Below, in pieces: positions 10,437 to 19,576 of a stretch of 64,000 nucleotides of DNA. The stretch comes from Microbacterium sp. BH-3-3-3. Lineage in GTDB: Bacteria; Actinomycetota; Actinomycetes; Actinomycetales; Microbacteriaceae. The DNA lies in contig NZ_CP017674.1 of assembly GCF_001792815.1 (NCBI RefSeq), positions 1,550,001 to 1,614,000 on the forward strand. Reading direction: 5' to 3'. Both the position numbers and the translations under genes were made by a program. The notes below the pieces were generated by a model. It saw nothing but the letters and a program-made list of their open reading frames with translations. It was not told the origin of the DNA and ran no database searches. How positions within the stretch are numbered: position 1 is the stretch's first letter; each line of letters starts with the position of its first letter.

Positions 10437-13400
10437 TCAGCTCGTCGGCGGCGAGAAGACCAGCTGCGAGGCGACGAGACCGTGCTCGCGGCTGACGATC
10501 TGTGCCCGACCCGGCGCTGCCCGCTCGGGCTTGACCCGACCGATCAAGGCGCCCTCTTCGGGGTTCCCCCCCAGCAGGATGCCGGTCACGCCGAGATCGG
10601 TGAAGCGCTGGATGATCGGGTCGTAGGCCGCTCGGCTCGCACCGCCCGACCGACGCGTCAGGATGACGTGCAGACCGAGGTCGCCGGCCTGCGCCAGCAG
10701 CGGCTGCAACACCGCGAGAGGGTTGCCCTGGCTGGTGGCGACGAGGTCGTAGTCGTCGACCAGGATGAAGCCCTCGGCGCCCTTCCACCAGCTGCGTTCG
10801 CGCAGCTGCGTGGGGGTCACGTCGGGGCCGGGGATGCGCGTGGAGAAGTACTGCGCGAGGTCGTTCATTCCGCCCGTGGCCAGGTCGTGCGAGGTGAGAT
10901 AGGCCCCGAGGTAGTCGTCGGGGATCTCACCGAGCAGCGCGCGACGGTAGTCGACGACGAAGATCTTCGCCTCGGCGGGCGTGTACAGGCGCTGGATCTC
11001 TTTCGCCACGCCCCGCAGGAACGCCGACTTGCCCATTCCCGAGTCGCCGTAGACGAACAGGTGCGACTCGACGCGCGGGTCGACGCCGAAGGGCGACAGC
11101 TGCGCCTCCTCGATGCCGAGCAGCAGGCGCGGGTCGTCGGGCGCGGCGAGCGCGCGCACCTCGTCGAGCGAGATCGTCTCGGGGAGCAGTCGCATCTTCG
11201 GCCCGGGCTCGCCGTGCCAGGCGGCGGCGACCTTGCCGATCATGTCGGCCACACCGTCGGCGAGGGTGCCCGCGTCGCCGGAGCCGTCGATGCGCGGCAC
11301 CGAGGTGAGCATCTGCAGCTTGGTCGCGCTGAGACCACGGCCGGGTTGGCCCGCGGCCACGTTGGCCGCCTGCTTGCGGTCGACGTCGGAGTCGGTCGGG
11401 TCGCCCAGACGCAGCTCGACCCGCGTCTGGATGAGGTCTTTGAGTGCCGCGCGGATCTCGAGCCACCGGTTCGCGGTCACCACGACGTGCACGCCGAAGC
11501 TCAGGCCGCGCGCGGCGATCGTCTGGATGCGGGCTTCGAGGGGCTCGAACTCGGCCCGAAGCGTCGACCACCCGTCGACCACGAGGAAGACGTCGCCGAA
11601 GCCGTCGTCGAGCCGCCCGTCGCGCCGTCGCGAGCGGTACGTCTCGATGGAGTCGACGGCGTTGCGGCGGAAGTACTGCTCGCGCGCGTCGAGCACGGCC
11701 TCGACCTCGGCCACCGCGCGACGCACGGCCTCGGGCTCGGTTCGCGTGGCGACACCGGCCACGTGCGGGTGCCGCTGCATCGCCGTGAAGCCGCCGCCGC
11801 CGAAATCGAGCACGAAGAACTGCAGCTCCTGCGGGGTGCCCGTCAGCGCCAGCGCCGAGACGAGGGTGCGCGCGAGCGTGGACTTGCCGCTCAGCGGCGA
11901 ACCGACGATCGCGACGTGACCGGCCGCACCGCCGAGCGAGACCGTGAGGTGGTCGCGGCGCTGCTCCAGCGGGATGTCGACGACACCGATCGGCACGGTG
12001 AGGGCTCCGGCGTCACGCCACCGGCGCGAGACGAGGCCCAGCACGGGGTCTTCCGCCAGGTCGGGCATGAGCTCGTCGAGGGGGGACGGTTCGGCCAGCG
12101 GCGGCAGCCACACCTGGTGGGCCTCGGGACCGCGGTCCTTCATGCGGTCCACGGCGATCTGGAACGTCGACCGCTTCTCGGCGACGGGCGCCGAGATCGC
12201 CGCCGGCGCGGCATCCATCTCGATGTCGGTGTCGTCGTCGGGCTGGGCCATGGCCGTGAACACCTCGACCCGCGCAGGCCCCGACGAGACGGCGTCGAAC
12301 TCGTCGACGGCGACGCCGGGGTTGCCCCTCGGCCGCCCCGACACGTACGCCGCGCGGAACTGCACGAGGTTCTCGGTGTCGCTCTTGAGAAAGCCCACGC
12401 CCGGTTCCTGCGGCAGCGTGTACGCGTCGGGCGTGCCGATGATCGTGCGCGACTCGGCGGCCGAGAAGGTGCGCAGACCGATCCGGTACGACAGATACGT
12501 GTCGAGCCCGCGCAGCTTGCCCTCTTCGAGGCGCTGGGATGCCAGGAGCAGATGCACGTGGAGCGATCGGCCGACGCGCCCGATGTTGAGGAAGCTGTCG
12601 ACGAACTCGGGTTTGGCCGACAGCAGCTCCGAGAACTCGTCGACGACGACCAGCAGGGCCGGGAGCGGAGCAAGATCGGAGCGACCGCCGCGGCGCGCCG
12701 CCTCGTACTCGCCGACGTTGGCGAAGTTGCCCGACGCGCGCAGCAGCTCCTGACGGCGCACGATCTCGCCCTGCAGGGCGTCCTGGAAGCGGTCCACCAG
12801 AGCGAGCTCGGCCCCCAGGTTGGTGATGACGGCCGAGACGTGGGGCATGTCGGCCATGCCCGCGAAGGTCGCGCCGCCCTTGAAGTCGACGAGGACGAAG
12901 TTCAACTGCTCGGGCGAGTGGGTCATCGCGAGCGCGAGCACGAGGGTGCGGAGCACCTCGGACTTACCCGAACCGGTCGCCCCCACCATCACGCCGTGGG
13001 GCCCCATACCCTGCGAGGCGGACTCTTTCAGGTCGAGGATGAGCGGCGCCCCCGACGGCTCCTGACCGATCGGGACGCGCAAGCGGTCGCGCTCGAGGCG
13101 CGGGCTCCACGCCTGGTCGAAGTCGACCGCGCGCACGTCGGGAAGGCCGAGCAGTTCCGTCAGCTCGGCCTGACCCTGCGTCGTCGGCGCGTCGACGACC
13201 ACCATGGGCGCGGGCCGCAGCGGCATGAGCCGGCGCGCGGTGGCCTCGGCCTCGGCGATGGTCATGGCATCCGGGTAGAAGGTCTGCGCACGCCCCGCGC
13301 CGTCGATGAACTCCGCGGGCGCGACGACGGCCGCGGTCTCGCCGCGGCGGGGCCGCACGGGAGCCACGGTCTCGGCGAGCGCCACGCGCGCGATCGACGG

Positions 13401-14438
13401 ATCGTCGAGCTCGTCCCACCGCGAGGGCAGGTCGATCACGGTGACGCCCTGCGCGCCCTCGAGCCCCGCGAACGAGGCGTGCGCCATCGTGTCGACACCG
13501 TCGACGACGAGAACGACGTGCGGGGTGACCCCGCCGCCGGGCGCGAACCGCGGACGACCGGCGAGCTGGGTCGGCAGCATGTCGACGAGCTCGTCGAGCG
13601 AGCCCGAGATCATGCGCGCGGGGCCGAGCCGGTCCTGCACCCGCGACGACATCGCGTGCGGCAGCCACTTCACCCAGTCCCAGGCGGCCGTCTGCGCGGG
13701 GCCGGCGAGCACCGCGACGATCACGTCCTCGGGATCGTGCAGCGTCGCCGCCGAGGCGACGAGCGAGCGCGCGAGGCTGCGCACGGCGTCTTCGTCGGCG
13801 CCCACGAGCTCGATGCGCGCGTAGTCGCCCAGGGGGAAGCCGAGAGGAAGGTCGCGCTGGATCTCGTGCGTCAGCATGAAGCGGTGGGCGGCCGAGGCGG
13901 CGACCGGATCGAGTTGCGCCAGGGGCGGCAGCTCGGGTGCCTCGAGCGCGAGGCTGAGCGGCTGATCGGCGACGCCGATGCGCGCGAGGAGGAACGTCTC
14001 ATCGCCCGGCTGGCGTTCCCAGACGCGGGACCGCTCCTCGGCGATGTAGGGCAGGGCGGCGGGAGCGGGCATGATCCATCCGCCGTGGCGACGCTGCTTG
14101 CGCGCGGCGACCCGCACGGTCTCGCGGAGGTCGGACAGGTACGCGAGGTACTCGCGTCGATTGCCCAGCACCTCGGCGTTTCGCTGGGCGCGCTGACGCC
14201 AGCCGTTGACGGCGACGAAGCCCAGCGACGACAGCAGGAACATGCCGCCGATGAGGAAGCCCGTCGGCCCGCTGTTCGAGATGGTGACCATCACGATGGC
14301 GCCCACGCTGCCGAGCATCGGCAGGAGCGAGGTCAGGATGCCGCTGCCGCCCTCGTTCGGCACGAGCTCGGGCGGCGGCTGCAGCACGATCCGCCCGTTC
14401 GGCAGCGACGGCGGGGCGATGCGCGGACCCGTGCTCAC
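10437..14438 (-). CDS. eccC: EccC-type FtsK/SpoIIIE ATPase of a type VII secretion system
   Basis: Motor and substrate receptor of the ESX-like machine, 1333 residues as one chain (EccCa and EccCb are not split). Two membrane segments fall between residues 30 and 75 (MLGSVGAIVMVTI and GGMFLLSSLGFVAV). Three ATPase domains follow: Walker A GATGSGKS near residue 484, SPLSGKST near 844 and GDSGMGKS near 1129; D1 also has LVDFKGG and D3 a Walker B ILVDDYD. In D2 the expected G-x4-GK-S/T is intact. I chose the GTG at 14438 because GGAGG precedes it and it overlaps the TGA of the upstream FHA gene (GTGA). It is the last gene of a three-gene minus-strand arm. Confidence 0.95.
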   Translation of the reverse strand: MSTGPRIAPPSLPNGRIVLQPPPELVPNEGGSGILTSLLPMLGSVGAIVMVTISNSGPTGFLIGGMFLLSSLGFVAVNGWRQRAQRNAEVLGNRREYLAYLSDLRETVRVAARKQRRHGGWIMPAPAALPYIAEERSRVWERQPGDETFLLARIGVADQPLSLALEAPELPPLAQLDPVAASAAHRFMLTHEIQRDLPLGFPLGDYARIELVGADEDAVRSLARSLVASAATLHDPEDVIVAVLAGPAQTAAWDWVKWLPHAMSSRVQDRLGPARMISGSLDELVDMLPTQLAGRPRFAPGGGVTPHVVLVVDGVDTMAHASFAGLEGAQGVTVIDLPSRWDELDDPSIARVALAETVAPVRPRRGETAAVVAPAEFIDGAGRAQTFYPDAMTIAEAEATARRLMPLRPAPMVVVDAPTTQGQAELTELLGLPDVRAVDFDQAWSPRLERDRLRVPIGQEPSGAPLILDLKESASQGMGPHGVMVGATGSGKSEVLRTLVLALAMTHSPEQLNFVLVDFKGGATFAGMADMPHVSAVITNLGAELALVDRFQDALQGEIVRRQELLRASGNFANVGEYEAARRGGRSDLAPLPALLVVVDEFSELLSAKPEFVDSFLNIGRVGRSLHVHLLLASQRLEEGKLRGLDTYLSYRIGLRTFSAAESRTIIGTPDAYTLPQEPGVGFLKSDTENLVQFRAAYVSGRPRGNPGVAVDEFDAVSSGPARVEVFTAMAQPDDDTDIEMDAAPAAISAPVAEKRSTFQIAVDRMKDRGPEAHQVWLPPLAEPSPLDELMPDLAEDPVLGLVSRRWRDAGALTVPIGVVDIPLEQRRDHLTVSLGGAAGHVAIVGSPLSGKSTLARTLVSALALTGTPQELQFFVLDFGGGGFTAMQRHPHVAGVATRTEPEAVRRAVAEVEAVLDAREQYFRRNAVDSIETYRSRRRDGRLDDGFGDVFLVVDGWSTLRAEFEPLEARIQTIAARGLSFGVHVVVTANRWLEIRAALKDLIQTRVELRLGDPTDSDVDRKQAANVAAGQPGRGLSATKLQMLTSVPRIDGSGDAGTLADGVADMIGKVAAAWHGEPGPKMRLLPETISLDEVRALAAPDDPRLLLGIEEAQLSPFGVDPRVESHLFVYGDSGMGKSAFLRGVAKEIQRLYTPAEAKIFVVDYRRALLGEIPDDYLGAYLTSHDLATGGMNDLAQYFSTRIPGPDVTPTQLRERSWWKGAEGFILVDDYDLVATSQGNPLAVLQPLLAQAGDLGLHVILTRRSGGASRAAYDPIIQRFTDLGVTGILLGGNPEEGALIGRVKPERAAPGRAQIVSREHGLVASQLVFSPPTS

Positions 14439-15457
14439 GCGGGACCTCCGATCAGGCGACTGAGGGTGAAGACGCGTTCGCCGAGGCGCACGCGGGTGCC
14501 GTCCTCGAGCAGGGTGCGCGCACCGGGAGGGAGGGGATGGACGGCGCCGTCGTCGTCGATGAGCTCGGAGCCGTTCGTCGATCCGGCGTCGATGACCCAC
14601 GCCACCTCGCCGTCGTGTTCGAGGCGCAGGTGCGTCTTGGAGATGAGGCGGTCGGGGTCGTCGACCGCGATGAGCACGTCGCCGGTCTGATCGGCGACCG
14701 GTGCGCGCCCGAAGTTGACCGCGGCGGGGAGTGCGAACTGCGCGCGCTGGCCGGTGTCGAAGACGACCAGCAGCTCGGCGCCCGTCACACCGGTGCGCGG
14801 AGTCGGCGCGGCGTCGCCGTCACCGTCGGCGTCGACGGTCGCGGCCGGAGCCACGGGGGCCGGGCGTGCGCCCGCCGACGTGGGCGCCTCGATCGCGATG
14901 AGCGGGGAATCCCACTCGGGGGCGGACGGAAGCGCCGCCACGCCGGCGTCGACGCGGAGGGGTTCGCGCGGTGACGCCGGTCGCGCATGGACCGTGGGCT
15001 CCGACAGAGCGCGGGGGTCGTCGGCATCCGGGGCCTTCTCGCCCCGCGGGACGGCCAGAAGGACCGTTCCCGCCGCGCGATCCGCCCACGAGCGTCGCCG
15101 ACCCGAGCGGTCGAAGGCGGCCGAGGCCACGACGACCCACGCCCCCGCCACGAGCACCAGCCCGCCGAGCACGACGAGCAGGCCGCGGACGAAGGCGCGC
15201 CCGGCGCCGGGGACGAGCGGCGCCTCGATCCGCGACGTGCGCACACCGAACAGCAGGGCACCGGGGGTCGACCCCCGACGCGCCTGCAGGATCCACAGCC
15301 CCAACAACGCCTCGGCCGCGACCGCGGCACCGAGGACGGGAGAGCCGAGAAGCGATGCCACGCCCGCGGCGATGACCACGAGGGCGGCGTCGACGCTGAA
15401 GGCGCCCACGCGCACCCCCACCGTCGCGGGCGCGCCGAACGGCGGCGTCTGCGTCAT
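14435..15457 (-). CDS. RDD-domain and FHA-domain membrane protein of the T7SS locus (340 aa)
   Basis: Residues about 10-125 form an RDD-type membrane domain with three to four hydrophobic segments (VDAALVVIAAGVASLLG is the first). A variable Pro/Ala-rich linker follows, then a C-terminal FHA domain from about residue 230 (FGRAP, SKTHLRLEHDG, DAGSTNGSELID), which reads phosphothreonine. FHA proteins often accompany ESX loci and link them to Ser/Thr kinases. Its ATG overlaps the stop of the EccD-like gene (ATGA) and its stop overlaps the eccC start (GTGA), so the three are probably co-translated. A cytosolic FHA domain tethered beside EccC is an inference from topology. Confidence 0.88.
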   Translation of the reverse strand: MTQTPPFGAPATVGVRVGAFSVDAALVVIAAGVASLLGSPVLGAAVAAEALLGLWILQARRGSTPGALLFGVRTSRIEAPLVPGAGRAFVRGLLVVLGGLVLVAGAWVVVASAAFDRSGRRRSWADRAAGTVLLAVPRGEKAPDADDPRALSEPTVHARPASPREPLRVDAGVAALPSAPEWDSPLIAIEAPTSAGARPAPVAPAATVDADGDGDAAPTPRTGVTGAELLVVFDTGQRAQFALPAAVNFGRAPVADQTGDVLIAVDDPDRLISKTHLRLEHDGEVAWVIDAGSTNGSELIDDDGAVHPLPPGARTLLEDGTRVRLGERVFTLSRLIGGPA

Positions 15458-16815
15458 GTCGCCATCATCGCACGCGCGATCTCGATCGCTCCGGCGGCGA
15501 GCATGCCCGCCGGGAGCGACAGAGCCGTCGCGAGCGCCTCGAAGACGTCGCCCGTGCGCGACCAGCCGAGGGAGCGGAAGCCGCGGCCGATGGGCACCGT
15601 CAGCAGCGCGCACCCGAGACCCACCGCGAGGCAGATGCCGGCGATCACCACGAGCAGGCCCGACGAGATCGCGGGGAGCAGCGCCACCAGCACCGCGGCC
15701 AGGACGACGGCGGCCCCCGCTCGCTCGACCCAGCGGAGGAACGGCACGGTGCTCTTGCGCGAGCCGAGCAGCAACGCCAGCACGACCGTCGTCGCCAGGG
15801 CGATCCGCCCGCCCAGGATCACCGGATCGTCGGAGGGGAACGACGGCAGCGCGGTGAACGCGCTGGCCGCCCCCGCCAGGATCAGCAGCAGCACCCCGAT
15901 GGTGAGTCGGGCCGTGGAGCGCTCGACCAGGGCGTCGGCATCGGCCGCCTCGATCGTGCGCACCTCGTCGGGCAGGCTCTGCCGCACCGTCCACCGCGTG
16001 GTCTGGAACCGGGCGTAGTCGACGAACGTGCCGGGCGCGACGTCGACGAGGCTCGCCTGCAGCACGCGCTGCGCGACGGGGACGAGACCGAGCGTGACGG
16101 CCGCGGGCGCCGTGGGGTCGAGATGCAGAAGAAGAGAGAGGCCCCAGACGCCCGCGAGCACGCCCACCACGATCGCGGCCGTCCGACCCTGCGCGCGCAG
16201 GGTCTCGGGAGCGCCGAGCACGCCGATGACGCCGGCGAGGATCGCCCCGCCGAGCAGCCCGGTGAACACGGCCACCGACGCCGACGACGCCGGCACGTCG
16301 GGGACGACGGCCACCCCTCCCCCGAACGCGAGCGAGATCAGGGCGACCACGGGAACGAGGGTCGACGTGGTCGAGCGGGCCGACAGCGAGAACGCGGTGG
16401 CCGAGGCCAGCGCGGCGATCAGCGCGACGACCGCGACCGGCACGCGGACCGACGCCGGAAGGGCGTCGCCGCCGAGAAGACGCAGAAGGGCCAGGATGCC
16501 GCCCCCCGCCGCCAGCACCGACCACACGGCCGGTGCCCGACGGGCGAGAACGGGCCGCTTCGCGTCGGCGGTCGCGGCGGCGAACGAGGCCGCGGGATCG
16601 ACGAGGACCAGGACGGAGCCGTCGTCGAGGGAGCGCATGGTCGTGGACCGATCGATCTCGCGGCCGGCGATGCCCACCACCCGCACGCCGTCGCCCGTGA
16701 CGGCCGCGGCGCGCAGGACGTCGTCGACGCTGGCGTGCAGCGGAACCACGAGATCGAACCGCGTGGCGCCGTCGACCAGCGCGACACGTCGCCCGTGCAC
16801 CACCTCAGCGCTCAA
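15454..16815 (-). CDS. EccD-like channel protein, first copy (about 453 aa)
   Basis: An N-terminal ubiquitin-like (YukD-type) domain of about 85 residues is followed by eleven hydrophobic segments, the same plan as EccD, which lines the inner-membrane pore of ESX systems. It differs clearly in sequence from the second EccD at 21870. The start is uncertain: TTG at 16815 has GAGGGGG upstream; GTG codons at 16803 and 16800 are alternatives that trim only four or five residues. A possible -10 (TACGCT on the minus strand, 16870-16875) lies upstream. It heads the arm that ends in eccC. Confidence 0.82.
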   Translation of the reverse strand: MSAEVVHGRRVALVDGATRFDLVVPLHASVDDVLRAAAVTGDGVRVVGIAGREIDRSTTMRSLDDGSVLVLVDPAASFAAATADAKRPVLARRAPAVWSVLAAGGGILALLRLLGGDALPASVRVPVAVVALIAALASATAFSLSARSTTSTLVPVVALISLAFGGGVAVVPDVPASSASVAVFTGLLGGAILAGVIGVLGAPETLRAQGRTAAIVVGVLAGVWGLSLLLHLDPTAPAAVTLGLVPVAQRVLQASLVDVAPGTFVDYARFQTTRWTVRQSLPDEVRTIEAADADALVERSTARLTIGVLLLILAGAASAFTALPSFPSDDPVILGGRIALATTVVLALLLGSRKSTVPFLRWVERAGAAVVLAAVLVALLPAISSGLLVVIAGICLAVGLGCALLTVPIGRGFRSLGWSRTGDVFEALATALSLPAGMLAAGAIEIARAMMAT

Positions 16816-16958
16816 CGGTCCCCCTCGTTCTCGCCGCCCGTCCGCCTCGGAAGGCGCGGGAACCGCACCAGCGTAGCCGCCCGGCACCGGCCGCGTGGTC
16901 CTCGACGGCCGGGGTGTGAAGATGAGAATTTTGTCATTTTTGGGTTTGCGCAAGAGGC

Positions 16959-16987
16959 TTGCCGTGACCCCCTCCTTTACGTACATT
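16959..16987 (+). promoter_or_regulatory. Promoter of the plus-strand T7SS arm
   Basis: TTGCCG, a 17-base spacer and TACATT lie in the 292-base divergent gap, about 120 bases before the first WXG100 gene. Just upstream is the most AT-rich stretch of the locus (AATTTTGTCATTTTTGGG, 16928-16945), a plausible regulator or UP-element site. The long untranslated leader differs from the leaderless genes elsewhere in the window. Confidence 0.6.
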
Positions 16988-17107
16988 CAGTGGGTCGGTG
17001 GGGGGCTCCGGTTGTTCCATCGATCCCGCGTCCGGGTCCGATTCCCGTGCGTGAAGACATGATCCGCAACGCCCGGGCGCGCCCGGAGGAACAACGAGGA
17101 GACAGAC

Positions 17108-17419
17108 GTGGCAGATCTCATCGCAGCCCAGGAGGGTGCGCTTCGTCGCGGAGCCGAAGCGGTCAACACCGCGAAGTCGGGCATCGACGAGCAGGTTCGC
17201 AAGGTTCGTACCGAGCTCGACCAGGTGGCCGGCTTCTGGACCGGCGCCGCCGCCGGTTCCTACACGCAGCTCATGCAGCGGTGGAACGAAGAGACCACCA
17301 AGCTCAACAACGTGCTCGTCACGCTCGAAGACGCTCTGCGCGGCACCGAGCGCGACCAGGCGGCCTCGGAAGAGTCGCACCAGCAGACCATCGGCAACCT
17401 GGGCTCGCTGCTCGGCTGA
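17108..17419 (+). CDS. WXG100-family protein, pair 1 first member (103 aa)
   Basis: Small helical-hairpin substrate and partner of the ESX-like secretion machine. The turn motif WTG is at residues 44-46, with a long helix on each side (the second begins near YTQLMQRW). It lacks a Y-x3-D/E tail and instead ends in GNLGSLLG. AGGAG and GGAGACAG lie upstream of the ATG. It has the same length, W position and C-terminal GSLLG as the third WXG protein (21125), so the two are paralogues. Confidence 0.93.
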   Translation: MADLIAAQEGALRRGAEAVNTAKSGIDEQVRKVRTELDQVAGFWTGAAAGSYTQLMQRWNEETTKLNNVLVTLEDALRGTERDQAASEESHQQTIGNLGSLLG

Positions 17420-17448
17420 CCCCGCTCGACACGAAAGAAGGAACTCCC

Positions 17449-17736
17449 ATGCAGTCCATGTCCGTTCGTCCCGAGCAGGTCATCGCCCTCTCCGGTCAGA
17501 TCCGCAACGGTGCCTCCGGCATCCGCACCCGTCTCGACGACCTCGAGTCGCAGGTCGGCGCGCTGCGCGCCTCCTGGGACGGTGAAGCGCAGACCGCTTA
17601 CGACCAGGCCCAGGCTCAGTGGACGCAGTCCATCACGCGCCTGAACGAACTGCTCCAGCAGATCGCCGCCAAGACCGACGAGATGGCCCAGGGTTACACC
17701 TCGACCGACAAGTCCGCCGCCGGCCGCTTCGTCTGA
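17449..17736 (+). CDS. WXG100-family protein, pair 1 second member with export tail (95 aa)
   Basis: WDG at residues 43-45 marks the hairpin turn; YTSTD at 83-87 is the Y-x3-D export motif recognised by EccC-type ATPases. ATG 17449 is favoured by AAGGA 6 bases upstream; ATG 17458 (after MQS) is possible. It probably forms a heterodimer with the preceding protein, 29 bases away, in which only this member carries the export signal. A perfect-stem terminator follows, so this pair can be expressed at a higher level than the genes behind it. Confidence 0.93.
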   Translation: MQSMSVRPEQVIALSGQIRNGASGIRTRLDDLESQVGALRASWDGEAQTAYDQAQAQWTQSITRLNELLQQIAAKTDEMAQGYTSTDKSAAGRFV

Positions 17737-17747
17737 GTCGCATCGAG

Positions 17748-17780
17748 CCGGCGGTCGCGACTCGCGACCGCCGGTTCTTT
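17748..17780 (+). terminator. Rho-independent terminator after WXG100 pair 1
   Basis: Perfect 12-bp stem (CCGGCGGTCGCG and its complement), 3-base loop, then TTCTTT. It begins 11 bases after the stop. Partial read-through would set the ratio of WXG proteins to the rest of the arm. Confidence 0.85.
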
Positions 17781-17909
17781 CGGCCCTGACAGGCTTTCTT
17801 CTGCGGCGCTGCGCCGCCGTCGGAGTCGCACGCACCGCCCCGGCCCGGCGTCGCGGGCGCGGAGACTCCGCGCATCACCCTCTTCTGACCTCGAGAAACG
17901 AGTGATCCC

Positions 17910-18278
17910 ATGTCTGACATCGGCTACGAAGGCGACCTTCCCCTTCACAACTCGAGCACGCTGACGACATCGACCGATCAGCTGCCGTCCGCCGCCGTCA
18001 TCGCGATGGTCGAAGGCAACTCGACCGAGGTCCCCGCGGCCGCATTCACGTCGCACCTCGAGCAGCGCGCCCAGATGCTGGGTATGCGCATCGAAGAGGT
18101 ACGCCAGTACGTCCAGCAGAACGCCGAAGCGCTCGCTCAGGCCGTCACCACGCTCCGCGATCGCGACGAGATGAACGCCAGCGACGCCACCAACGCCCTC
18201 TCGCTGATCGACGCGGCGGCGACGCCCCCGTCGGCGGGCAGCCGATCGCCGTTCTCGAGTCGGAACATCCCTCTGTGA
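17910..18278 (+). CDS. Small T7SS-locus protein of unknown function (122 aa)
   Basis: I do not recognise a family. There is no signal peptide or membrane segment. Residues about 1-40 are Ser/Thr-rich; residues about 45-100 look helical (HLEQRAQMLGMRIEEV, then a stretch with NAEALAQAV), ending in a short Pro/Ser tail. It resembles the N-terminal targeting helix of substrates or a WXG-like chaperone in size only; there is no WxG and no Y-x3-D. Its stop overlaps the start of the following protease-like gene by 1 to 4 bases, so it is likely coupled to it. Confidence 0.75.
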   Translation: MSDIGYEGDLPLHNSSTLTTSTDQLPSAAVIAMVEGNSTEVPAAAFTSHLEQRAQMLGMRIEEVRQYVQQNAEALAQAVTTLRDRDEMNASDATNALSLIDAAATPPSAGSRSPFSSRNIPL

Positions 18279-19576
18279 TGAGCGCGCCCCGTTCCGCGGG
18301 CCGCGCCGTCGGCGCCGTTCTCGTCGCCACCATCGTCTCCTTCGGCGCCGCCTCCCCCGCCCTCGCGGAGGGCGAGAGCGACAACCCGCAAGAGAACCTC
18401 GCGTTCTGGTACTCCACCTACGGCGTCGACGCGGCGCACGCGGCCGGCCTCACCGGCGCGGGCGTCAAGGTCGGAGTCATCGAGAAGCAGATCAATCCCG
18501 ACCTCCCGGTGTTCGAGGGACGCAACCTCCGCATTTCGGACTTCCCGATCTGCTCCAACGCCCCCGAGGTGAAGACGGCGGATGCCAACTCGGCAGCGCG
18601 TCACGGAACCACGATGACCGCACTGCTCATCGGCAACGGAACCGGGTCGGGCAACATCAACGGTGTGGCCCCCGACGCCGACGTCACCGTCTACGGATAC
18701 GGGCCCGAGAGCGACGAGCGGTGCGACGTCAACTCCGACGAGGACATCAGCGAATTCGGATTGGCGGTCAAGACCGCCGTCGACGACGGCAACGAGATCG
18801 TCTACACGGCCGTCGGCCAGCCCTGGGACGAGCGGGACGCCCCGGTGATCGCGTACGCCATCGCGAAGGGTGTCGCCGTCGTCAGCGCCTCGGCGAACCC
18901 CAGCCAACTCGGCGACTCCGAGACCTCGGTCGGTGCGCTCAACGGCGTCGTGACCACCACGGCCATCGATCGCGAAGGCCACATCCAGAAGAGCTCGGAC
19001 GGCTCGGACTACGTCATCACCCACACCACCGTGGTCGCCGGAGGGTTCCGGATCCCCGGGGTGGGGCGCGAAGGCGACTGGTCGGCCACCGGATCGGGGA
19101 CGGGGTCGTCGAACACCGCTCCCCTGGTCGCGGGAATGCTCGCGTTGGCCGCCCAGAAGACGCCCCAGGCGACGGGGAACCAGCTGGTGCAGGCCCTCAT
19201 CGCCACCACGAACGACGAGGTGCACACGCCGGCCCGCACCGATGACGGCTACGGCTACGGCGCCGCCTGGCTGTCGTCGCTTCTCTCCGTCGATCCGCTG
19301 CAGTACCCCGACGAGACCCCGCTGATGGACAAGCCCGCGGGAATGCCGACCGCGGAACAGATCGCCACCGCCAAGACGCAGGGCTACGTCGCCCCCGCTG
19401 CGCGGTCGCGCAGCTTCGACGCCTACGGCGACGAGCCCAGCGGCTTCGACATCGGGGCACTCGTCCCCTGGATCATCGGCGCGGTCGTCGGGTTCGTGGT
19501 CCTCGCGATCGTCATCACCATCGTCATCATCACCATCAGCCGACGCCGCAAGGCAGAGGGAGGAAAGTCGTCATGA
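18275..19576 (+). CDS. Mycosin-like subtilase with altered catalytic triad (433 aa)
   Basis: The architecture is that of MycP: a signal peptide (hydrophobic at residues 10-25, cleavage likely after SPALA), a subtilisin-like S8 domain, and one C-terminal membrane helix (about 395-425) with a short basic tail. The catalytic His (ARHGTT, H110), the oxyanion Asn (SASANPS, N208) and the Ser (GSSNTAP, S279) are kept. The Asp that should occupy VxVxDxG is Glu: VGVIEKQ, E70. Activity is therefore doubtful. The canonical mycosin at 24540 keeps Asp. Start is GTG 18275 or the adjacent ATG 18278. It overlaps its downstream neighbour by ATGA. Confidence 0.88.
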   Translation: MMSAPRSAGRAVGAVLVATIVSFGAASPALAEGESDNPQENLAFWYSTYGVDAAHAAGLTGAGVKVGVIEKQINPDLPVFEGRNLRISDFPICSNAPEVKTADANSAARHGTTMTALLIGNGTGSGNINGVAPDADVTVYGYGPESDERCDVNSDEDISEFGLAVKTAVDDGNEIVYTAVGQPWDERDAPVIAYAIAKGVAVVSASANPSQLGDSETSVGALNGVVTTTAIDREGHIQKSSDGSDYVITHTTVVAGGFRIPGVGREGDWSATGSGTGSSNTAPLVAGMLALAAQKTPQATGNQLVQALIATTNDEVHTPARTDDGYGYGAAWLSSLLSVDPLQYPDETPLMDKPAGMPTAEQIATAKTQGYVAPAARSRSFDAYGDEPSGFDIGALVPWIIGAVVGFVVLAIVITIVIITISRRRKAEGGKSS

